NCBI RefSeq assembly: GCF_014217255.1
Contig: NZ_CP059404.1
Location: forward strand, 806,001-870,000
DNA: 64,000 nt
Direction: 5' to 3'
From: Corynebacterium incognita
GTDB taxonomy: Bacteria > Actinomycetota > Actinomycetes > Mycobacteriales > Mycobacteriaceae
Program-made: the position numbers and the translations under genes
Shown here: positions 16,549 to 25,172 of the stretch, piece by piece
Layout of the letters: every line of letters starts with the position of its first letter
Position numbering within the stretch: the first letter of the stretch is position 1
Notes under the pieces: model-generated
Databases searched by the model: none
Told to the model about the DNA's origin: nothing
The model's input: only the letters and a program-made list of their open reading frames with translations

Positions 16549-17685
16549 ATGAAAATTAGCTACTTCTCCCATAACCGCGTCCTCTCAGCCCGCTGCGTCG
16601 GCCCGCTGGCCGTCGCCGCACTGACCGCCGGCTCCCTGTGTGCCGACGCCGCGGGATTCGCCCCGGCGCCCCTTGTCGCCGCGGCCGCCGCGCAGTCCTC
16701 GATCACGGCTCCGCAGGACGTCCCCTACGGTTCGTCGAAGTACTTGCCCACAATCGGCGGCAATAAGCCCGCGACCACCGGCAAGGCCGCCCACCTGGTA
16801 TCCAAGCGCAAACTCCGCGTAGCCAACCAGGGCACCCGCAACGACGTGTGGGAATTCAAGGTGTACTCTGCGGCCAATGACATGGTGGTGACCAACAGGA
16901 TCATCACCCCCAAGGGCACCACCCCGCGACCATCGCTCATCTTGCTCCCGGGTTCCCACGGCAAGAAGTCCCAGCGCACCTGGGACAAGAACGCGGATCT
17001 CCCCGGCTTCTTCAAAAACAAGGAAGTCAATGTGGTGACCACGCTCGCTGGCGGCTACTCCTTCTACTCCGACTGGAAGAAGGACGACCCCCACATCGAA
17101 GGCCACTCCAACTGGGAGACTTACATCGCCAAGGAGCTCCCGCAGGTGCTCAAGGACGAGTTCCACGCCAACGGCAAGATGGCGATAGGTGGTGTATCCA
17201 TGTCCGGCTCGGCATCCCTGGATATCGCGTCGCGCCACCCGCAGACCTTCGTGGCCGCGGCGTCCTACTCCGGCTTCCCAGTGACCACCTCGCCCCTGGG
17301 CCGCTTCTTTTCTGTAGGCATCTTCACATGGGGCAAGACCAACCCCGCGAACGCCTGGGGATACCTGGATAACCCGGCGTGGAAGAAGCACGACCCGGCG
17401 CGCAACGTGCACAAGATGGCACACAACGGCACGAAGGTCTTTGTCTCTTCCGCCGGCGGTGTTCCCGGACCACTGGATAAAAGCTATGGCCTGAAGGCGT
17501 ACGCGGATCCGATGCTGGCGGAGTTCGCCTCGGACGCGTTGACCACGGAATACACCAAGCGCGCCCGCAAGGCCGGGGTGGACATTTACCGCTTCCGCCG
17601 TGCTGACGGCGCACACACCTTCCCCGTCTTCGAGAACGCCATGCAGAAGTCCTGGGAGACCACGCTGCGCCCCGCACTGTTTTAG
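16549..17685 (+). CDS. Corynomycolyltransferase-family (antigen 85/Cmt) secreted alpha/beta hydrolase
   Basis: These enzymes build the outer mycomembrane by transferring corynomycolates between trehalose and the wall. The 378-residue protein starts with a signal peptide (hydrophobic to about residue 45, Ala-rich). It then has RPSLILLPGSHG (the usual LLDG-type strand with a Gly-Ser-His variation), the nucleophile elbow GGVSMSGSASL, an Asp/Glu region near KKHDPARNVHKM and a terminal GAHTFPVFENAMQKSW with the expected His. Members often show HSWxYW here, so HTFPVF is divergent and substrate specificity may differ. It begins 12 bp after the frameshifted paralogue; no clear ribosome binding site is visible. 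Trehalose-6-P genes otsA and otsB lie at 39-42 kb. Confidence 0.83.
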   Translation: MKISYFSHNRVLSARCVGPLAVAALTAGSLCADAAGFAPAPLVAAAAAQSSITAPQDVPYGSSKYLPTIGGNKPATTGKAAHLVSKRKLRVANQGTRNDVWEFKVYSAANDMVVTNRIITPKGTTPRPSLILLPGSHGKKSQRTWDKNADLPGFFKNKEVNVVTTLAGGYSFYSDWKKDDPHIEGHSNWETYIAKELPQVLKDEFHANGKMAIGGVSMSGSASLDIASRHPQTFVAAASYSGFPVTTSPLGRFFSVGIFTWGKTNPANAWGYLDNPAWKKHDPARNVHKMAHNGTKVFVSSAGGVPGPLDKSYGLKAYADPMLAEFASDALTTEYTKRARKAGVDIYRFRRADGAHTFPVFENAMQKSWETTLRPALF

Positions 17686-17716
17686 CTCTACTAGGTTTCG
17701 GCCCTTGAAAAACGCA

Positions 17717-17753
17717 ACAGGCCCGTACGTACCTTGTGGTCGTACGGGCCTGT
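17717..17753. terminator. Bidirectional terminator between the mycolyltransferase gene and purL
   Basis: A 13-bp perfect stem (acaggcccgtacg / cgtacgggcctgt) with an 11-nt loop lies between convergent genes. It has an A-run on the left side, which becomes a T-run for purL transcripts. Confidence 0.85.
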
Positions 17754-17765
17754 AGGCGTCAGGGC

Positions 17766-20069
17766 TTATTCCACGACGGAGTTGGCACCCACGGCGTGAC
17801 CATACAGCTCGGGCAGGGTGGCGGACCAGGCCTGCTTGAGCTCCTCGAGGGAGACCACGAGCTCGCCGGCGGTGAGGTTGCCGGTGTCGTTGGTGGCACC
17901 CACGATGGCGGCCGGGATGCCCAGTTCCGCCGCACGCGCCAGCACGGCGTCCTGGTTCGCGGCGGTGGTGGCCACGAGGACGCGGGAGGCGGACTCAGAG
18001 AACAACGCAGTGAAGGCATCGTCGTGCACGACGCCCAGGTCGAGGTCAATGCCCACGCCTGCGTTGCGTCCGGAGCCCTTCGCCATCTCAAACGCGGAGA
18101 TGCCAAAACCGCCCTCGGACAGGTCGTGCGCCGCGGTCAGCAGCTCATTTCCTACGAAGAACTCGGCCAGCTTGGCCTCATTGGCCAGATCCACCTGCGG
18201 CGGCAAGCCGTTGAGCCCCTTGCCGGAGACCTGCTGCCAGATGGAGCCGCCGAACTCGTCCTTGGTCTCACCGAGGAGGATCAGCACCTCTTCACCGGCC
18301 TTGGCATTGACGCCCAGCGTGTTACCGATGGCCTTGTGCACGTCATCCATCACGCCCAGCACGCCAACTACCGGGGTGGGCAGAATCGGCTCATCGCCGG
18401 TCTGGTTGTAGAAGGACACGTTGCCGCCGGATACCGGGATACCCAGCTCCACTGCGCCGTCGGCGAGGCCGTGGACGGCCTCCTTGAACTGCCACATCAC
18501 GTCCGGGTTCTCCGGGGAACCGAAGTTGAGGCAGTTGGTGATAGCCACCGGCTTCGCGCCGGTCACGGCGACGTTGCGGTAAGCCTCGGCCAGTGCCAGG
18601 CGGGCGCCCATGTTCGGCTCCAACTTGGTGTAGCGGCCGGAGCAGTCCGCGGAGACGGAGACGCCGCGGGAGGTGTCTTCGTCGATGCGCAGAACACCAG
18701 AGTTGGCACCGTGCGCCTGGACGGTGTTGCCGCGCACGTAGCGGTCGTACTGGTTGGTGATGAACTCGCGCGAGCACAGCGCCGGGGAGGACACCATGTC
18801 CACGAAGGCCTGCTTGAGCGCCACGGCGTCGGCAGGCTTGTCGACGCCGCCGAAGTTCTGCAGCTCATCCTGCCACTGCGGGCGGGCGTATGGGCGGTCG
18901 TAGACCGGGGCCTCATCGGCGATGGTCGCCGGCGGGGCGTCCACCACGATGTCGCCCTGGTGGCGGATGATGAGGCGGTCGCCGTCGGTGACCTCACCAA
19001 TCTCCGCGCAGGTGACGTCCCAGTGGGCGCAGATTTCCTTGAACTTCTCCACGTTCTCCGGGGCCACCACGGCACACATGCGCTCCTGCGACTCGGAGGC
19101 GAGGATCTCTGCCGCGGTCATGTTCTCCGCACGCAGCGGGACGGCGTCGAGGTTGATCTCCATACCGCCATCGCCGGCCGCGGCCAGCTCGGAGGTGGCG
19201 CAGGCCAGGCCCGCGCCACCGAGATCCTGGATGCCCACGACCACGCCCGCGTGGTAGAGGTCCAGGCAGCACTCGATGAGGACCTTCTCGGCGAACGGGT
19301 CGCCCACCTGCACGGCCGGGAGCTTGCGCTCGGCGCCGTCCTCAAAGGACTCGGACGCCAACACGGACACGCCGCCGATGCCGTCTAGACCGGTGCGGGA
19401 GCCGAACAGCATCACCTTGTTGCCGGTGCCGGAAGCGAAGGCCAGCTTGAGGTCCTCGACCTTGAGTGTGCCCACACAGAGGGCGTTGACCAGCGGATTC
19501 GCAGCGTAGGACTCGTCAAAGACGGTTTCGCCACCAATATTGGGAAGACCCAGACTGTTGCCATAGCCGCCGATGCCCTCCACCACGCCTGGCAGGACGC
19601 GGGAGGTATCCGGGGCGTCGGCAGGCCCGAAACGCAGCTGGTCCATCACGGCGATGGGGCGCGCGCCCATGGCCATGATGTCGCGGACAATGCCGCCCAC
19701 GCCGGTAGCGGCACCCTGGTAGGGCTCCACGTAGGACGGGTGGTTGTGGGACTCCACACGGAAGGTCACTGCGTTGCCGTCACCGATGTCGACCACACCG
19801 GCATTCTCGCCGATGCCGGCCAGGATCTTCTCCCCCATCTCCTCGGTCATGGTCTCGCCGAAGTAGCGCAAGTGGGTCTTGGAGGACTTGTAAGAGCAGT
19901 GCTCGGACCACATGACCGAGTACATGGTGAGCTCGGCGTCGGTGGGGCGACGGCCCAGGATGTCGCGAATGCGCGCGTACTCGTCGTCTTTCAAGCCAAG
20001 CTCGGCGTAGGGCTGGGTCTGATCGCCAGTAGCCTTCGCGTTGTCAACGGTGTCATTGTGAACAGTCAT
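17766..20069 (-). CDS. purL: Phosphoribosylformylglycinamidine synthase subunit PurL
   Basis: PurL is the ATP-dependent subunit that converts FGAR to FGAM with ammonia from PurQ, step 4 of purine synthesis. It is the small form (767 residues) that works with PurS and PurQ. Motifs are [46 protein letters not shown], a metal-site [11 protein letters not shown], and the C-terminal AIRS repeat ([25 protein letters not shown]). The frame opens upstream at 20126, but [10 protein letters not shown] at 20069 is the natural start. PurQ ends 19 bp upstream, so translation is probably coupled. The gene ends at the shared terminator at 17717-17753. Confidence 0.98.
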   Translation of the reverse strand: MTVHNDTVDNAKATGDQTQPYAELGLKDDEYARIRDILGRRPTDAELTMYSVMWSEHCSYKSSKTHLRYFGETMTEEMGEKILAGIGENAGVVDIGDGNAVTFRVESHNHPSYVEPYQGAATGVGGIVRDIMAMGARPIAVMDQLRFGPADAPDTSRVLPGVVEGIGGYGNSLGLPNIGGETVFDESYAANPLVNALCVGTLKVEDLKLAFASGTGNKVMLFGSRTGLDGIGGVSVLASESFEDGAERKLPAVQVGDPFAEKVLIECCLDLYHAGVVVGIQDLGGAGLACATSELAAAGDGGMEINLDAVPLRAENMTAAEILASESQERMCAVVAPENVEKFKEICAHWDVTCAEIGEVTDGDRLIIRHQGDIVVDAPPATIADEAPVYDRPYARPQWQDELQNFGGVDKPADAVALKQAFVDMVSSPALCSREFITNQYDRYVRGNTVQAHGANSGVLRIDEDTSRGVSVSADCSGRYTKLEPNMGARLALAEAYRNVAVTGAKPVAITNCLNFGSPENPDVMWQFKEAVHGLADGAVELGIPVSGGNVSFYNQTGDEPILPTPVVGVLGVMDDVHKAIGNTLGVNAKAGEEVLILLGETKDEFGGSIWQQVSGKGLNGLPPQVDLANEAKLAEFFVGNELLTAAHDLSEGGFGISAFEMAKGSGRNAGVGIDLDLGVVHDDAFTALFSESASRVLVATTAANQDAVLARAAELGIPAAIVGATNDTGNLTAGELVVSLEELKQAWSATLPELYGHAVGANSVVE

Positions 20070-20088
20070 TGTTTTCCGTATGCCCTTC

Positions 20089-20766
20089 CTAGACGGCAGC
20101 CGTGACGGCGTTGATGGCAGAAACAAAAAGGCCCAGTCCGTCGGTGGATGGACCAGTCAGTGGATCCACGGCGTGCTCTGGGTGCGGCATAAGGCCCACC
20201 ACGCGGCCGGTCGAGTTGGTAATGCCGGCGATGGCGTTGATAGAGCCGTTGTAGTTCTCGGTGTAGCGGAAGACGACTTGACCTTCGCCCTCAAGACGCT
20301 CGATGGTGGCGGCGTCCGCCTGGAAACGGCCCTCGCCGTGCTTCGCCGGAACATAGATGCGCTGCCCCGGCTCGTACTCGGTGGTCCAGGCGGTGGTGTT
20401 GTTGGCTACCTCGAGGTAGGTATCAGTGCAGTGGAAGTGAAGCCCCTCATTGCGGGTCAACGCGCCGTCGAGAAGCCCGGCCTCCGTAAGGATCTGGAAA
20501 CCGTTGCAAATGCCCAACACGGGCATGCCCTTGCCAGCAGCTTCAACAACCTGCTGCATGACTGGCGCCAGCGCAGAGATGGCGCCAGAACGTAGGTAGT
20601 CACCATAGGAGAAGCCCCCGGGGACCACTACGGCGTCCACGGATTTCAGATCCTCATCGGCGTGCCAGAGGCTTAAGGCTTCCGCGCCAGCCAGACGTAC
20701 GGCGCGCGCGGCATCGACGTCATCGAGGGTGCCGGGGAAAGTAATGACTCCGATTTTTGCCGACAC
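20089..20766 (-). CDS. purQ: Phosphoribosylformylglycinamidine synthase glutaminase subunit PurQ
   Basis: PurQ hydrolyses glutamine and passes ammonia to PurL. The 225-residue class I amidotransferase has [18 protein letters not shown] at the start, an oxyanion strand [13 protein letters not shown], the nucleophile GICNGFQIL and the His/Glu pair in MPHPEHAVD. Start is a GTG directly after the purS stop codon (TAA-GTG with no gap), a layout that implies coupled translation. It is the middle gene of purS-purQ-purL. Identity is certain. Confidence 0.98.
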   Translation of the reverse strand: MSAKIGVITFPGTLDDVDAARAVRLAGAEALSLWHADEDLKSVDAVVVPGGFSYGDYLRSGAISALAPVMQQVVEAAGKGMPVLGICNGFQILTEAGLLDGALTRNEGLHFHCTDTYLEVANNTTAWTTEYEPGQRIYVPAKHGEGRFQADAATIERLEGEGQVVFRYTENYNGSINAIAGITNSTGRVVGLMPHPEHAVDPLTGPSTDGLGLFVSAINAVTAAV

Positions 20767-21033
20767 TTACTTGTCCCCCGCTTCCGTGTCGTCAGCAGCG
20801 AGCTCGGTGACGACCTCAAAGTCTTCGATGACGGTGTTGGCGAGCAAGGTCTCCGCCATCTTCTCCAGATCGGCGCGGGTGACGGTCTCATCCACCTCTA
20901 GCTCAAAGCGCTTTCCCTGACGCACATCCTGAACTCCGGTAACACCGATTCGCCCCAGGGCGCGAACAACCGCCTGTCCTTGCGGGTCCAAGATTTCGGC
21001 CTTGGGCATTACATTGACAACTACTTTAGCCAT
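20767..21033 (-). CDS. purS: Phosphoribosylformylglycinamidine synthase subunit PurS
   Basis: PurS is the small structural subunit that holds PurL and PurQ together. The 88-residue protein begins MAKVVVNVMPKAEILDPQGQAV and continues GRIGVTGVQDVRQGKRFEL, both typical of the family, and ends with an acidic tail. AAGGGA lies 7 nt before the ATG. It heads purS-purQ-purL and is divergent from the secreted nuclease across a 486-bp gap. An inverted repeat overlapping a TAAACT -10 lies 36-54 bp upstream. Confidence 0.97.
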   Translation of the reverse strand: MAKVVVNVMPKAEILDPQGQAVVRALGRIGVTGVQDVRQGKRFELEVDETVTRADLEKMAETLLANTVIEDFEVVTELAADDTEAGDK

Positions 21034-21068
21034 GAAAGGTTCCCTTACTCGCTGGTGGGTGACAACTT

Positions 21069-21087
21069 GACGTTTAGTTTAAACGTC
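21069..21087 (-). promoter_or_regulatory. Inverted repeat over the purS promoter (candidate operator)
   Basis: GACGTTTA-GTT-TAAACGTC, perfect 8-bp arms. Read toward purS, TAAACT (complement of 21076-21081) lies inside the repeat and is the likely -10. A protein bound here would block the purSQL operon. The regulator is unknown. Confidence 0.5.
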
Positions 21088-21314
21088 GCGGCGACATTTC
21101 CCCACCTTGGCCATCACACATTGCCCCCGCCCCTGCGCTTTAACTGGGCCCATGTGGATTCCTAGCTATTGCCGCCAGATGGAACGCGACCCCGCGCATG
21201 ATAATTATCCTTATCCTTCTCCCACTTTCCCCCGATAGCATCACGTGCAACTTGTTTATCAATATATGAAATGTCACCTATGTGAGCACTTCACCCCCGC
21301 ATTCCCCTCTTTCA

Positions 21315-21332
21315 GTTAACCGGACGTAAACA
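21315..21332 (+). promoter_or_regulatory. Candidate PHO box of the secreted nuclease gene
   Basis: GTTAACC-GGAC-GTAAACA, 7-4-7 at an 11-bp period and in the orientation of the gene. The first unit is identical to that of the pstS site. It ends 187 bp before the start codon, nearly the same distance as at pstS. Confidence 0.55.
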
Positions 21333-21519
21333 CAAGTTGGCAACAACGAAAATTCTTAGCCTACGCTGAACAAACCCGCAGGCGCGACAACAGTCCCAGA
21401 CTGAGTTCGTTGCGCACATGTAATACAACTTTTGTTAAGCGTTGACTTAATTCCCAGTCGGTCGCGCCTTTTCATAAAATTCCCTGCCATCTCCCTGAAA
21501 CTAAGAGGTTCTTAGAAGC

Positions 21520-24500
21520 ATGCGCTCGTCACGTTCTCGTCTCAGCGCAGTAGCTCTGGCCACTGTCGCCTGCACTGCCCTGTCCGCCGTCCACATCCCG
21601 CAAGCTCTCGCGACCCCGGACGGCTCCCAACCGGTCATCAACGAAGCCTACGGCGGTGGCGGCAACTCCGGCGCCACCTACACCCACGACTTCATTGAGC
21701 TGTTCAACCCCACCGACAAGGACATTTCCCTCGACGGATGGGCTGTGGAGTACTTTTCTGCCAAGGGCAGCACGGGCGGCAAGGTGACACTGACCGGTAC
21801 CATCAAGCCAGGCGGCTACTACCTCATTCAGGGCGCACCGGGCGCAGGTGGCACCGAGGCCTTGCCCACCCCTGACGTTGACGGCGGACTGGCCATGTCT
21901 GGCTCCAACGGTGCAGTTAAACTTTACGACGCCTCCGGCGCCGAGGTTGACGTCGTCGGTTACGGCTCCGCCTCCATCAACGAAGGCACCGCAGCCCCGG
22001 CCACCTCGAACTCCACCTCCGTCTCCCGCACCGACGGCAAGGACACGGACAACAACTCCGCGGATTTCACCACCGGCACCCCGTCCCCGCAGAACTCCGG
22101 CGCCGCCGCTAACCCATCTGATCCGCCCGACCCCACCGAGCCCACGGACCCCACCGAGCCGACCGACCCTCCAGCAACCGGCGAGATCACTCCTATCGCG
22201 GACATCCAGGGCACCGGCGCTGCTTCCCCCATGGTGGACAACGAAGTCACCACCGAAGGCGTCGTCACCGCTGTGTGGAAGGAAGGCGGCCTCAACGGTT
22301 TCACCATTCAGACCGGCGGCACTGGCGGAACCGCACCCGCCGAGGGCGCTGCCTCCGACGCGATCTTCGTCTACATGGGCACCCGCACCGACTACCCGGC
22401 CCTGGGCGATTCCGTACAGGTCGCGGGCAAGGTCTCTGAGTTCTACGACAATACCCAGCTCACCGCCTCGACAATCTCCAAGCTGGATACTCCGCTGGAC
22501 GAGGTCACACCGGTAGAGATTGAAAAGCTCCCTGTCGGCAACGCCGCCCGCGAGCCCTTCGAGAGCATGCTGGTACTGCCCGGCACCCACACGGTGACCA
22601 ACAACTACCAGCTCAACACCTACGGCGAGCTGGGTCTGGCCGACGGCCTGGAAGCACTGCGTCAGCCTTCCGACGTCCACGAGCCTGACACCGATCCGAG
22701 CTCCCCTCTGAAGCAGCTGGAGAAGTCCAACCAGGACCGCATCGTCATCCTGGACGACGGCCGCACCAAGAACTACATGCAGTCGGACAAGACCACTCCA
22801 CTGCCGTATATCTCCCAGGACGGCGGCAACACCATCAAGCCGATTCGCACCACCGACCAGGTGGAATTCCAAAACCCGGTCGTGGTCAGCTTCTCCCACA
22901 AGTTCTGGCGCTTCCAGCCCACCCAGCCGATTACCGGCAACAACACCGCGGCTGAGCTCCCCATCACCTGGGAGAACTCCCGCGATGCTGAGCTCAACGC
23001 TCTGGACGTGACCGGCGACTACACCATCGCCGCGTTCAACGTTCTCAACTACTTCACCTCCCTCGGCGAGCAGTACGGCGGCACCTCCTACAACGACATG
23101 CACGGCAACCCCGTCACCGTCAACCGTGGCACCACCCGCGGCGCATACACCAAGGAAGCATTCAACGACCAGCAGGAAAAGATCGTCGCCGCCATCAACG
23201 GCCTCGATGCCGACGTCGTCGCCCTGTCCGAGATTGAAAACGGCTACGCCGTCACCGGCAACGCGGCAGACCGCGACAATGCCCTCAAGGCGCTGACCGC
23301 CGCCCTCAACGCTGCCGGCGGCAACTGGGAGTACGTCCCCTCCCCGTCCAACATCCCGGTGAAGGGCGACGTCATCCGCACCGCCTTCATCTACAACCCG
23401 GACAAGGTCGCGCCGGAAGGCGAGTCCAAGATCTTCTCCGATGACCGCTTCACCGGCACCGCTCGTGAACCGCTGGCGCAGGAGTTCAAGTCCACCGACC
23501 CCAAGGTCACCGAAACCTTCGTGGCCGTGGCCAACCACTTCAAGTCCAAGGGCTCCGTAACAGGCGGCGACGCCGACCAGGGCGACGGCCAGGGCAACAA
23601 CCCTAACGTCCGCAACGCGCAGGCCCAGGCAGTCCTCGATCACCTGGCCAAGGTTCCGGAGTGGCAGGACAAGGCCACCTTCGTGATAGGTGACCTGAAC
23701 GCTTACACCATGGAGGAAGCCATCAGCGTCTTCCGCAATGCCGGCTACTCCGTCCCTGCAGAGACCTACGGCGCGGATCCGTCCTACCAGTTCGACGGCC
23801 TGCTGGGATCCCTGGACCACATCCTGGCCAACGACATTGCCACCGGCAAGCTGCAGGACGCCCAGGTGTGGAACATCAACGCCGACGAGTCGGTGGCGTT
23901 CGAGTACTCCCGCCGCCGCTACAACACCGTGGACTTCCACGACGCATCCCCGTTCCGCTCCTCCGACCACGACCCGGTCAAGGTGGGCTTCACCCTGTCT
24001 GCTGAGGAGCTCCCGGCCATCTCCTCAATCGACGCCACCGCTGAGGTCCTCCCTGAGGGTGAGGCCGCGCTGGCACTGCCGCAGGAGCTTGTCGACGCCA
24101 TGGTCGACGCCGACGGCAAGCCCCTCGCAGTCGGTGTGAACGCCACCCCGGTCGCCTTGGCTGACCTCCCGGTTCCGCTGACGGTGGACGGCCTGCCTGC
24201 AGGTTGGGAAGTTCTGGGATACAAGAACGGCGCTATCCAGGTCAAGGCTCCGACCGACGCGACCCCGGGTGAGATTTCCGGAATCACCGTCAAACGCACC
24301 GAGGACGACGCGGTGGCCACCAACGGCACCATCACCGTGCTGGAGGAGGAGCAGCTGCGCTCCATCGAGTCCACCGCCATCAACGCTGACGGCCACCTCA
24401 TCATTACCTACACCGACGGCACCACCGAGGATCTGGGCAAGGTTACCGGTGACAAGGGCGAGAAGGGTGACCAAGGCGAGCCGGGCACCGACGGCACAGA

Positions 24501-25008
24501 TGGCCAGGACGGCACCGACGGTAAGGATGGCCGCGGCGTGCAGGCCGTCCAGGTGCTGGAGAACGGCGACATTCAGGTCACCTACACCGACGGCACCGCC
24601 GCCATCGTGGGCAACGCGAAGGGCCCACAGGGCGAGCCTGGCATTGACGGTATTGACGGCACCGATGGCACGGATGGCAAGGACGGCCGCGGCATCACTG
24701 CTGTTGAGGTTCTCGACAACGGCGACGTCCAGGTCACTTACACCGACGGCACTACCGAGACCGTGAAGATTGGCAAGGACGTCAAGACCAAGCCGGCCCC
24801 ATCCGGCAATGGCTCCAGTGGTTCTTCCACCGGTTCCTCCGCTGGCCTGTGGCTGCTGCCGCTGCTGGCTCTTATCCCGGCCGCAGCATGGGCATACGAC
24901 AACTACGCGGGTAACAATCGCTTCGCGCTGTCCGGCTTCACGCTGCCGCGCAGCGTCTTCGCGCCGGTTCGTAACGTCCAGAAGCTCATCTGGAAGTTCT
25001 TGAAGTAA
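21520..25008 (+). CDS. nucH: Secreted, surface-anchored ExeM/NucH-type nuclease with collagen-like repeats
   Basis: This protein probably degrades extracellular nucleic acids, releasing phosphate and nucleosides. It has 1162 residues. A signal peptide ends near ALA-TPDG (about 32). A lamin-tail domain covers about 35-190 (INEAYGGGGNSG, DFIELFNP), followed by a Pro/Thr/Asp linker (DPTEPTDPTEPTD). An OB-fold region runs about 220-330. The endonuclease/exonuclease/phosphatase domain covers about 500-825, with LSEIENG, GDLNAYTMEEA and SSDHDPV as catalytic motifs. The C-terminal part has two GXY collagen-like runs alternating with three NGDIQVTYTDGT-type hairpins. A Ser/Gly linker, one TM segment (GLWLLPLLALIPAAAWAY) and a basic tail end the protein, so it is probably membrane-anchored. 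NucH of C. glutamicum is a phosphate-starvation nuclease; orthology is likely, not proven. Confidence 0.88.
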   Translation: MRSSRSRLSAVALATVACTALSAVHIPQALATPDGSQPVINEAYGGGGNSGATYTHDFIELFNPTDKDISLDGWAVEYFSAKGSTGGKVTLTGTIKPGGYYLIQGAPGAGGTEALPTPDVDGGLAMSGSNGAVKLYDASGAEVDVVGYGSASINEGTAAPATSNSTSVSRTDGKDTDNNSADFTTGTPSPQNSGAAANPSDPPDPTEPTDPTEPTDPPATGEITPIADIQGTGAASPMVDNEVTTEGVVTAVWKEGGLNGFTIQTGGTGGTAPAEGAASDAIFVYMGTRTDYPALGDSVQVAGKVSEFYDNTQLTASTISKLDTPLDEVTPVEIEKLPVGNAAREPFESMLVLPGTHTVTNNYQLNTYGELGLADGLEALRQPSDVHEPDTDPSSPLKQLEKSNQDRIVILDDGRTKNYMQSDKTTPLPYISQDGGNTIKPIRTTDQVEFQNPVVVSFSHKFWRFQPTQPITGNNTAAELPITWENSRDAELNALDVTGDYTIAAFNVLNYFTSLGEQYGGTSYNDMHGNPVTVNRGTTRGAYTKEAFNDQQEKIVAAINGLDADVVALSEIENGYAVTGNAADRDNALKALTAALNAAGGNWEYVPSPSNIPVKGDVIRTAFIYNPDKVAPEGESKIFSDDRFTGTAREPLAQEFKSTDPKVTETFVAVANHFKSKGSVTGGDADQGDGQGNNPNVRNAQAQAVLDHLAKVPEWQDKATFVIGDLNAYTMEEAISVFRNAGYSVPAETYGADPSYQFDGLLGSLDHILANDIATGKLQDAQVWNINADESVAFEYSRRRYNTVDFHDASPFRSSDHDPVKVGFTLSAEELPAISSIDATAEVLPEGEAALALPQELVDAMVDADGKPLAVGVNATPVALADLPVPLTVDGLPAGWEVLGYKNGAIQVKAPTDATPGEISGITVKRTEDDAVATNGTITVLEEEQLRSIESTAINADGHLIITYTDGTTEDLGKVTGDKGEKGDQGEPGTDGTDGQDGTDGKDGRGVQAVQVLENGDIQVTYTDGTAAIVGNAKGPQGEPGIDGIDGTDGTDGKDGRGITAVEVLDNGDVQVTYTDGTTETVKIGKDVKTKPAPSGNGSSGSSTGSSAGLWLLPLLALIPAAAWAYDNYAGNNRFALSGFTLPRSVFAPVRNVQKLIWKFLK
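24391..24780 (+). repeat. Collagen-like and YTDGT-hairpin coding repeats in the nuclease gene
   Basis: Three copies of a segment encoding TYTDGT (near 24409, 24580 and 24736) alternate with two GXY runs (about 24451-24537 and 24625-24693) rich in Asp, Lys and Glu. The two full modules align over most of their length, so the tail looks like a duplication that could expand or contract. Confidence 0.75.
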
Positions 25009-25020
25009 CACCCCACAGCT

Positions 25021-25053
25021 AAGGGCGGTGAGACGATGGGTCTCACCGCCCTT
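25021..25053 (+). terminator. Hairpin terminator after the nuclease gene
   Basis: A 14-bp perfect stem (aagggcggtgagac / gtctcaccgccctt) lies 12 bp after the stop codon. There is no clear T-tract downstream. Confidence 0.7.
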
Positions 25054-25082
25054 GTGCTATTCGCCGACCAAGGGGCGGGGGC

Positions 25083-25150
25083 CTTGTACGATACTGCGAG
25101 ATCTCGATTTTCCAGCGCGAAAATTTCGAGATCTCGCAGTTTTGTACAAG
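25083..25150. repeat. Long inverted repeat between the convergent nuclease and DUF2334 genes
   Basis: Outer arms CTTGTAC/GTACAAG, a short mismatch, then 15-bp arms ACTGCGAGATCTCGA and its complement, then TTTTC/GAAAA. The whole unit could fold as one hairpin of about 27 bp. It is separate from the terminator at 25021 and may serve the convergent DUF2334 gene or be a dispersed element. Confidence 0.75.
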
Positions 25151-25172
25151 TGCGCTACATACAAGCGCCTAG

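Larger units (their letters stand above)
21034..21519. other. purS / nuclease divergent intergenic region
   Basis: 486 bp with no credible gene. It holds the purS operator candidate (21069-21087), a candidate PHO box for the nuclease (21315-21332) and an A+T-rich stretch. TAGCCT and TACGCT near 21357-21366 lie downstream of the PHO box and are possible -10 elements. I see no riboswitch-like structure. Confidence 0.5.

Noticed and set aside
16549..17685. Simple esterase/acetylxylan esterase identity for the tandem hydrolases
   Set aside because: The LLPG strand, GxSMSG elbow, C-terminal His-containing segment and signal peptide, in a mycolate-producing genus, fit antigen 85/Cmt better.
17736..19388. 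550-codon open frame opposite purL
   Set aside because: Reverse-frame shadow of purL; crosses the terminator hairpin at 17717-17753 region and lacks motifs.
21034..21519. Purine riboswitch or other RNA leader upstream of purS
   Set aside because: The inverted repeat lies at the promoter and not in a long leader; no aptamer-like set of helices was seen.
21529..23970. 813-codon open frame opposite the nuclease gene
   Set aside because: Shadow of the nuclease gene; Gly/Val/Asp-rich with no recognisable domain.
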